Source: Paracoccaceae bacterium
GTDB lineage: Bacteria; Pseudomonadota; Alphaproteobacteria; Rhodobacterales; Rhodobacteraceae
Direction: 5' to 3'
DNA length: 64,000 nt
Assembly (NCBI GenBank): GCA_004153385.1
Contig: SDAL01000001.1
Location: 1,364,001-1,428,000, forward strand
A model generated the notes under the pieces. The model saw nothing but the letters and a program-made list of their open reading frames with translations, was not told the DNA's origin and did no database searches. The position numbers and the translations under genes are program-made. Positions 1 through 8,200 of this stretch are shown here, in pieces. Numbering within the stretch: the first letter of the stretch is position 1; each line of letters starts with the position of its first letter.

Positions 1-261
1 GATATTCTGGCTGACAAAGTCGCACCCGCCATAAAGGCAATGCGCAAGGTACGGGTCGCCGCGCTTTTGCACAGCTGTTCGGGCAGCACTGGGGGGGCAC
101 TGGGGGGGGGGCAACGGCAAGCGTGCCCCGAACCGATGTCCGGGGGGGGTGCCGGGCAAAACGGACCTGCCCTGACACCTGCCAAGGCCGCGCCCGAAAC
201 CAGCCGGACGCGCGAGGGCGCGCCCTCTATCGGTGCAAGGGGTGCGGCGAGATGCGAGTAT

Positions 262-990
262 TCATGGTAAAAGCGGTCCGATCTGGTCCATATAGGAAGG
301 GTCGAAATGCGCAAAATCGGTCAAACGGTCATAATTGTCGAATACAACAAGCCCGTCGCGAAACGTCACCATTCCCGCTTCGCGCAACTGTCGCAAAACG
401 CGATTGACATGTACCGCGCTTAGCCCCAACGCATCGGCCAGCAAGTACTGGGTCAGCGGACAGGCATAGCCCGCCTTGCTGCCCAATCCGACCAAGGTCA
501 GCCTCTCGCCCAGTTCCAGCAGGAAATGCGCCATTCGCTGAAACGCATCGCGCCGACCGATCCCCACCAGATGCTCTACCACCATCGCCTCGTCGCGCGA
601 TGCAGCCCATAGCACCGCTGTCGCAAGGCGCGGCGTGCGCGCGAACGCATCCAGAAGATCCTGCACGCGGATTTCGGTCACCTCGATATCTGTTACCGGC
701 TCGATACTGTGGTCTGACACTTGCAGCAACACACTCCGCAGCCCCAGAAAATCCCCCGGGATCTGGAAATCGACGATCTGTTTTTGCCCGTCATCCAGCA
801 ATTTATAAGAACATGCCCATCCGGCGGCCAGTATATAGGCGGCATGTCTGGATTGCCCTTGATGCACCAGATCTGATCCTGCCACAAAAGAACGACGTCG
901 CTTGTGCAAGGAGGCAAGCACGCACAGCTCTGCATCTGACAAGGCGACGAAGGCACCAAGTTTACGCACAAGTGGGGCGGTTTCGATAAT
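262..990 (-). CDS. Crp/Fnr-family transcriptional regulator
   Basis: One-component DNA-binding regulator. The product has an N-terminal cyclic-nucleotide-binding-like barrel (about residues 10-120, including GDFLGLRS) and a C-terminal winged helix (about 150-225) with the recognition-helix stretch LADALGLSAVHVNRVLRQL typical of Crp/Fnr HTH domains. No Fnr-type cysteine cluster is visible, so an iron-sulfur oxygen sensor is unlikely. The frame stays open upstream to 1236 but holds no ATG between that point and the conserved domain. The best ribosome site, AAGGGAG, precedes ATT (990) or ATC (987), so I place the start there with reservation; length is about 242 residues. A TGA-N6-TCA palindrome upstream suggests autoregulation. 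The sensed signal is unknown. Confidence 0.82.
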   Translation of the reverse strand: MIETAPLVRKLGAFVALSDAELCVLASLHKRRRSFVAGSDLVHQGQSRHAAYILAAGWACSYKLLDDGQKQIVDFQIPGDFLGLRSVLLQVSDHSIEPVTDIEVTEIRVQDLLDAFARTPRLATAVLWAASRDEAMVVEHLVGIGRRDAFQRMAHFLLELGERLTLVGLGSKAGYACPLTQYLLADALGLSAVHVNRVLRQLREAGMVTFRDGLVVFDNYDRLTDFAHFDPSYMDQIGPLLP

Positions 991-1042
991 AAAGCTCCCT
1001 TCGGCCCTTACGGCACTCCTAGCAAAGCAATCGCACTGATGA

Positions 1043-1056
1043 CTGACATGTATCAG
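1043..1056. promoter_or_regulatory. Crp/Fnr-type operator palindrome
   Basis: CTGA-N6-TCAG, with arms extending to GACTGA/TCAGTC (1041-1058), matches the TGA-N6-TCA layout bound by Crp/Fnr-family proteins. It lies between the regulator start (about 990) and a TATGCT -10-like hexamer on the minus strand (1060-1065), a position suited to repression of the regulator's own promoter. The match is seen in sequence; binding is inferred. Confidence 0.5.
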
Positions 1057-1142
1057 TCCAGCATAACAGCTTTTTTGACAGTATTGCGCATGAATGGCAG
1101 GCGCAGTCGCAGCCTGACCAACCGGTGAAAAGGTCAACACCC

Positions 1143-1379
1143 ATGATGGACGACCAAACGCCTTCAGACATGGCAGCCCTTTCGATTTGCGAAACTCTGC
1201 ATCTTGCACTGAGGGATGCGGATATTTTATCTGCAAGGGAAATCAGGGGCTTGCTCGTGGATGCCGCGACCACCCACGACAGTGCCACCGGTTCGCAAGA
1301 AGAAATCGGCAAACACCGCGACGCCGCCGTCCTGATCCGGCGCATTATCGCAGGCAGCGTGTCCCTGTGCCGCTCCTAA
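1143..1379 (+). CDS. Small conserved-looking acidic/helical protein, 78 aa
   Basis: Unrecognised small protein transcribed away from the Crp/Fnr regulator. It starts at ATG 1143 behind GAAAAGG; a GTG at 1125 would add six residues. The sequence is amphipathic and rich in Ala, Leu and Asp, with predicted helices and no membrane segment or cysteine pair. It has normal bacterial composition and is followed 10 bases later by an 11-bp GC-rich hairpin. The shared intergenic region with the regulator makes co-regulation plausible. No function is assigned. Confidence 0.6.
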   Translation: MMDDQTPSDMAALSICETLHLALRDADILSAREIRGLLVDAATTHDSATGSQEEIGKHRDAAVLIRRIIAGSVSLCRS

Positions 1380-1389
1380 AACGGCTTGC

Positions 1390-1418
1390 GCGGGGCCGGC
1401 AGGTTCCGCCGGCCCCGC
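1390..1418 (+). terminator. Strong hairpin after the 78-aa gene
   Basis: Perfect 11-bp stem GCGGGGCCGGC/GCCGGCCCCGC around a 7-base loop, starting ten bases after the stop codon. There is no T-run on the plus strand, so it is either an atypical terminator or an mRNA 3' stabiliser. Confidence 0.5.
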
Positions 1419-1979
1419 ACCAGAGCGCGCGCGTGTGTCGGGCGGCAATGTCGCATCAGACGCGCGGCGCCCAGCGCCGGAACACCCGCGGCTAAAGCCT
1501 TCCGTGACAACGCCTTCGGGGCCCATAAACGCGCTTTAGTGTGATCGGGCCAGCCTGCATACGGTGCGATCTGCCAAGACACCATAGGCTTGTCTCCCGA
1601 GGCATGACCCGGCCGCCACATCGCAACGTAAAAGGCTTATGCTTTTTCGATATCCTGACACGCTCGGAACTCGCGCACCGCCCCGCTTCCTGCGGCGGAT
1701 CGCGGCGGCCTTGGGTGGCAGGCAGATCATGCCTGCGCACAGTTCGACAAGGCATTTGAACGAATGCGCGGGCCCGCGCCCCCATCGCCCAGCCTCGATC
1801 AAATTTTCTGCTACACACTGATCTGGATTAGTACGCAGGCCCGCGCCCGCTGTAATAGTCCTCAAATCTAGTCACCCCGAAACAGTGCGCTGCTTCATAA
1901 ACGCCGCTTGCACTGCCTTCGGGCGCCGCCCGACTGACGCGGGCTCGTCAATTCCTCATACATTTTTTGGGAGACCATC
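1419..1979. other. Intergenic stretch without a recognisable gene
   Basis: About 560 bases. Several open frames occur on both strands, but none has a ribosome site, family resemblance or consistent codon use. I see no tRNA, repeat or clear terminator here. The last part should hold the promoter of the 43-residue gene at 1980. Confidence 0.5.
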
Positions 1980-2111
1980 ATGGCAAAGGGCCAAAACCGT
2001 CGCGGCAGGGAAGACAAGAAACCGAAACAGAAAAAGGCCGAACCGGCGCCTGTGCCCTCGTTCAACAAGGGCCTGACGATCGACACCAAGCCAAAGCCCA
2101 AAAAAGGCTGA
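1980..2111 (+). CDS. 43-residue lysine-rich basic protein
   Basis: Short gene with ATG at 1980, behind GGGAG at good spacing, and TGA at 2109. The product begins MAKGQNRRGREDKK and ends IDTKPKPKKG. It is strongly basic (Lys/Arg about one third) with a Pro-Ala-Pro hinge (EPAPVPSFNKG) in the middle, and has no membrane segment. Similar tiny basic proteins occur in alphaproteobacterial genomes, and an RNA- or DNA-associated role is a guess from charge alone. It lies 94 bases upstream of the glucan synthase on the same strand and may share its transcript. Confidence 0.7.
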   Translation: MAKGQNRRGREDKKPKQKKAEPAPVPSFNKGLTIDTKPKPKKG

Positions 2112-2205
2112 CCCGCGCCTCGCGGCTTGTCTACAGACTGTTGCCTGGAAGGGTGATCGCCGGGGCCAGATCGAACGTCTGCCTCCTCGCTAGCAGGATA
2201 CACCA

Positions 2206-5200
2206 ATGAGCATCTGGCCGCTGCCGCAGTTCCATCGCCGAAACACCCGCCCCTCGCCGTGGCAAAGCGTGGCGCCGGTGCGCGCGGAACTTTTTGGCAT
2301 CGAACGGCTGGAGCAACACGCCACCAGTCTGGCAAATGTACAACGCATCTGTGCATCCTCGCCCCGCGTCACGTCGCTGCACCACAGGCTCGACGAGAAT
2401 GCCGAGGCCCTGCGAGCCACCCGCAAAGCGTGCCTGCGTGAACTGGCCGCAGGTCGTCATATGGTCCCTGCAGCCCAGTGGCTGCTCGACAATTTCCACA
2501 AGGTCGAAGCGCAGATCCGCGAATGCCGTACGGATCTGCCACCCAGCTACTACCGTTTACTGCCGAAGCTCGCCCAAGGGCCGTTCCACGGCTATCCCCG
2601 CGTGTTCGAGCTGGTATGGGCGTATGTGGCACATACCGACAGCCATATGGATGCGCCCGCCCTCTCGCGCTTTTTGCGCGCCTACCAGAAGGTCCAGCCC
2701 CTGACCATCGGGGAGCTGTGGGCCGTGCCGATCACATTGCGTCTTGTGTTGCTGGAAAACCTGCGACGGCTGGCCGACCAGATCGCTCGCGCCCATGCAC
2801 GACGCCGCGAGGCAGACGCGCTGGCCGACAGGCTGCTGGAGGCGGGGGCCGACCGCACCGGCCTACCCGAAAACACCGATCCTGACGCGCATCTAACGGA
2901 AATCTTTGCCGCCCAGCTGGCCAAAAGGCTGCGCGATTGCGATCCTCTGACCACCCCTGCCATCGGCTGGCTGGAGGCGCGTCTGGTCCAGCAGGGTACA
3001 ACGGTCGATCTTGTGGTCCAGCACGCGCAAGAGCGTCAGGGGGCGTCCAACGTCACCGTGCAAAATGTTATCACCAGCTTGCGCCTGGTTGCGGAAACCG
3101 ACTGGCCCGAATTGTTCGAAAACGTCAGCTTGGTCGACATCAAATTGCGTGAATATGCCGGATTTTCCGAGATGGATTTCGCAAGCCGCAATCTGTACCG
3201 CAGTGCGATAGAGGATCTGGCGCGCCACAGCGACAAAAGCGAGCTGGAACTGGCCGAACAGGTTGTGGCAACCGCCGCCGCACCACCACAGGCGCAAGGC
3301 GCCCCCCTTTCACAGCCCCAGCGCCTGCGCAGAAGCGACCCGGGATGGCATCTGCTTGCCGAAGGACGCGCCGCGTTCGAACGCCAGATCGGCTACCGGC
3401 ACAAACGGTCGCATGCACTGCGGTTCCGCCACCCGTTACAAGGATATATGGGCGGTATTCTTGCGCTGACCTTCGGGCTGTTGATCTTGGCCGCGTGGGG
3501 CCTTGTGGTGCTGTCTGGCCCGTCCTTGTCGTTGGGTGTCCTGATGGCGTGGCTTGCGGCCGCGATCATCCCGGTGAGTGCCATCGCCCATCTTGTGGTT
3601 GATCGGGTGGTCTTGTGGAGTGTACCGCCTGCGGCCCTGCCCGGGCTCGCACTCGAAGCCGGTGTGCCTGCCGGACTGCGCACGCTTGTGGTTGTTCCGA
3701 CGCTGCTGAGCCATGCCGCAGATCTGCGCGAACAGATCGAGGGGCTTGAGGTGCATTACCTGTCAGGCACGCAGCAAGGTGATCTAAGCTTTGCATTATT
3801 GACGGACGGTCAGGATGCGCCCCAACAGCATATTCCCGAAGATGCGCCCCTGATCGCGCTGATCGACACCGAGATCGCGCGTCTGAACCGGATCCACAGC
3901 CCGGGGCCTGCGGGGCCCCGCTTTTTACACCTGCATCGCCAGCGCCGCTATAACGCGATTGAACGCATTTGGATGGGATGGGAGCGCAAACGTGGCAAAC
4001 TGCACGAGCTCAACCGCCTGCTACGCGGGGCAACCGATACCGATTACCGCACCACCGACGGGCAATCACCCGCCGTGCCCTGCAATGTGCGCTATGTTCT
4101 GACACTCGATTCAGATACACGCATGCCGCGCGATGCCGCTGTGCGACTGATCGGCAAGATGGCGCATCCTCTCAACCAGCCAATTGTCGACGCGGCGCTG
4201 CGGCGCGTAATCACCGGCCATGCCATTTTGCAGCCGCGGATCACTCCCGCCCTGCCATCGCTCAGGCGCGGCACGGCATTTCAACGTGCCACATCCGGTC
4301 CGGGCGGCATGGACCCCTATGCGGCTGCGGCCTCCGATATCTACCAAGATCTGTTTGGCGAAGGATCGTTCACCGGCAAGGGGATCTATGATATCGACGT
4401 GTTCGAGGCGGTCATGGCAGGTCGCGTCCCCGAAAACGCTTTGCTGAGCCATGATCTGCTTGAGGGGATTTTTGCCAAAGCGGGCCTTGCCACGGATGTG
4501 GAGCTGATCGAGGCCTTTCCCGACCGTCAGGATCTTGCGGCGCGGCGACACCATCGCTGGTGTCGCGGGGACTGGCAGCTGTTGCCGTGGCTTGGTCGCA
4601 AAGGCGGGCTGGGCGCATTGGGCCGGTTCAAAGTGCTCGACACGCTGCGACGCTCGCTTTTGGCCCCTGCCACGTTGCTTTTGCTGATGCTGGGATGGCT
4701 TTTCCCCGCACCTGCCGCAGTCCTATTGACCGCGTTTGCCGTGGTCACGATGTGCCTGCCGTCCTTTTTACACGCCGCGCTCAGTGCTGTTCCGCATCAA
4801 AGGCGGCTGCATCTGCGCAACCATGCCCGCCTGATGCGCGAGGATCTGGCACTTGCCGTGTTGCAAACCGGCTTGACGGTTGCCCTGCTTGCCGATGCAG
4901 CATGGCGTGCGGGGGATGCTATTCTACGCACGCTCTGGCGGCTGACGGTCTCGCGCCGCCATCTGCTGGAATGGACGACGGCGGCATCGGCCTCTGCGGC
5001 GCCGCGCCTTGATTTGCGCGGGTTTTTCCGTGCTATGGCACCCGGGACGCTACTGGGGCTTGCGGTCGCGGGACTGGCGGTCTTTTTAGCCCCCCACGCG
5101 CTGGCGCTGATCGCGCCATTTGCCTTTGCGTGGCTTGCCGCACCACTCATCGCCTATCGCGTCAGTACGCCGCCAGCGCCGGCCGCAGATGCAACCCCAA

Positions 5201-8200
5201 GCAGGCACGACAGGCAGGAGTTGCGCCTGATTGCGCGCCGGACATGGCAATATTTCGCGACATTTGTCACCGCTGAAGACAGCCACCTGCCGCCCGACAA
5301 CTTTCAGGAGGAACCGCGCCCGACCATCGCACACCGCACCTCGCCCACGAATATCGGGTTGTATCTGCTGGCAACCGTCACCGCACGGGATCTGGGATGG
5401 ATCGGCCTGTCACATGCCACAGACCGCATTAGCGCGACGCTTGCCACGATGCAGTCACTTGCCCGCTTCAACGGGCATTTCTACAACTGGTATGATACCC
5501 GCGACGGGCGCGTGCTCGACCCGCCCTATATCTCGTCTGTGGACAGTGGCAATCTGGCCGGACATCTGATCACGCTGGCCAACGCGTGCGAGCAATGGGC
5601 CGAGCATCCAGACACAGCATCGCACCAAAGACCGCAAGGGCTGACCGATCTGCTTGATCTGGCAGAGCGCGATGCCGAGCAGTTCAAGACCCCGCTTGAT
5701 CCCACCTGCACACAGGCCATTGGTGCGCTGCGCGCGGGGCTGCAAGACAACACCGCCAACTGGCCGTTTCTGCACCGCCTCGCCGTCAAGGCAGAATGCG
5801 CCGCACCACCCGTACCGGCGCATGCGCCCGTGTGGCTGGGTCTGCTGCGCGACGAATTGTCCGCGGAGGCACAAGAGGCCGCGATGCCCCCTTCCCGGCT
5901 TGCCGAGCTGGCCATGCGATTGCGCGCATTGGGCACACAGGCCCGCACGCTTGCCATGGAGATGGATTTTGCCTTCCTGCTTGATCCAGAGCGCAAGCTT
6001 CTGTCCATCGGGTATTCTGCGCATGAAAACAGCCTTGATCCCTCGTGTTACGATCTGATGGCCTCTGAGGCGCGACTGGCCAGCCTTTTCGCCATCGCCA
6101 AACAGGATCTGCCGTTGCGCCACTGGTTCCGGCTGGGGCGCACGGTCACGGCGGTGCGTGGCGGTGCCGCGCTTGTGTCATGGGCCGGATCGATGTTTGA
6201 ATACCTGATGCCCGGGCTTGTCATGCGCGAACCCGAAGGCGGCCAACTGGGCCGCACCTGCCGTTTGATCGTCGAAGGCCAGATCGCTTATGGACGCGCG
6301 CAGGGCGTGCCATGGGGGATCTCGGAATCAGGGTTCAACGCGCGGGATGTCGATTTCACCTACCAGTATTCCACATTCGGCGTGCCGGGGCTTGGCCTTA
6401 AACGCGGGCTGGCCGGTGATCTGGTGATCGCCCCCTATGCCACGGGGCTCGCCGCAATGATTGATCCCGCGGCGGCACGACGCAACTATGAGGCGCTGGC
6501 GGCCATGGGTGGGCTTGGTGTTTGCGGGTTCTACGAGGCGCTTGATTTCACACCCGATCGCGTGCTGCCGGATCAGCGCGTCGCGGTTGTGCAAAGCTAT
6601 ATGGCCCATCATCAGGGCATGACCATCGTGGCCATCGCCAATGTCCTGACCGACGGCCTCATGCGCGACCGGTTCCACCGCGAACCGATGATCCACGCAA
6701 GCGAGCTGCTGTTGCAAGAACGTCTGCCACGGGGGGTGGACCGCGCGCTGCCACCGCTCGAAGATGGAACGTCTACAGGACCATCAACCGCCGAGGTGGA
6801 TCGTGGTCGCCGTATTGCGGGCCGCCCGCATGGCCCCACCGCTACACATCTTATGTCGAACGGACAGTATGCGGTAATGCTGACGGCCACCGGCGGCGGC
6901 TACAGCCGTTGGGGCGGTATCGCACTCACCCGATGGCGCGAGGATGCAACACAAGACCATCACGGCGCAATCTTGCATCTGCGCGATCTGACCGACGGCA
7001 CTGAACAGCGGTTCGGACCGGGCGCTCGCAACACTGCCACCGACGCCGAAGATGTCCATTTCTTTGAAGATCACGCCACGTTTACAGCCCACGCCGGACA
7101 CCTTGATACGGTGCTTGATATTCTGGTATCGGGCGAGGCAAATGCCGAAGTGCGCCGTATGTCGATCACCAATGGCGGGCGTAAATCGCGCACGGTGGAC
7201 GTGACATCCTATGTTGAACTGACGCTGGCCGATCCCGCATCCGAGACGGCGCATCCCGCATTTTCGCGGATGTTCGTGCAGACCGAGTTTCTGCCTGAAT
7301 ACGGTGCCCTGATTGCACACCGTCGCCGGCGCAGCCAAAGCGATCCTGAAATCTGGGTCGCACAGTTCACCGTGGTCGAGGGCACCACCCTTGCGCCGCT
7401 GCAATATGACAGCGCGCGCGAAAGCGCGTTCGGCCGTGATCACGATCAGGCCCAACCCCGTGCCGTGACCGATCCCGGGCCGCTTGCCGGTACCACAGGC
7501 ACTGTGCTCGATCCGGTGTTTGCCTTGCGCAACCGGCTGCAGATCGCGCCGGGACGCACGGCACGTGTATTGGTATGGATGGTCGCCGCCGACAGCCGCG
7601 CGGCCTTGATGGATGTGATCGACCGCCACCACGACCACAACGCCTATGACCGCGCGCGTACGCTGACATGGACGCAAGCCCAGGTGCAGTTCCGACATCT
7701 GGCCATCACTCCGAGCGAGGCTGCAGACTTTCAACGTCTGGCCGCGCCCCTGCTGTATCACGACAGCCGTTTCCGCCTGACGTCTGCTGGGTTGATACGC
7801 GGTGCGGGACGCCAGTCGGGGCTGTGGCCACTGGGGATCTCCGGCGATAGTCCCATCATCGTGCTGCGCATTGATGACACGTCAGATATCGGGCAGGTGC
7901 GTGCGCTGCTTCAGGCCCATGAATACTGGCTGGGCAAACAGCTTGCCGTAGATCTGGTGATCTTGAACGAACATACCGCCTCATATGTGCAGGATCTTCA
8001 AACCGCCATCGACCTCGCTTTGCGCAGCAGCCATTCGCGGCCCGGTGGCGACCCGCGACCTGCACGTGGTGCCGTATATACGCTACGCTCGGATCTGATC
8101 GCACCGGATGCGTGCGCCCAGCTTCTGGCCGCCGCGCGTGTTGTGCTTGTGGCGCGGCGCGGCAGGATCGGCCAACAACTCGACACCCTCACAGCCGAGG

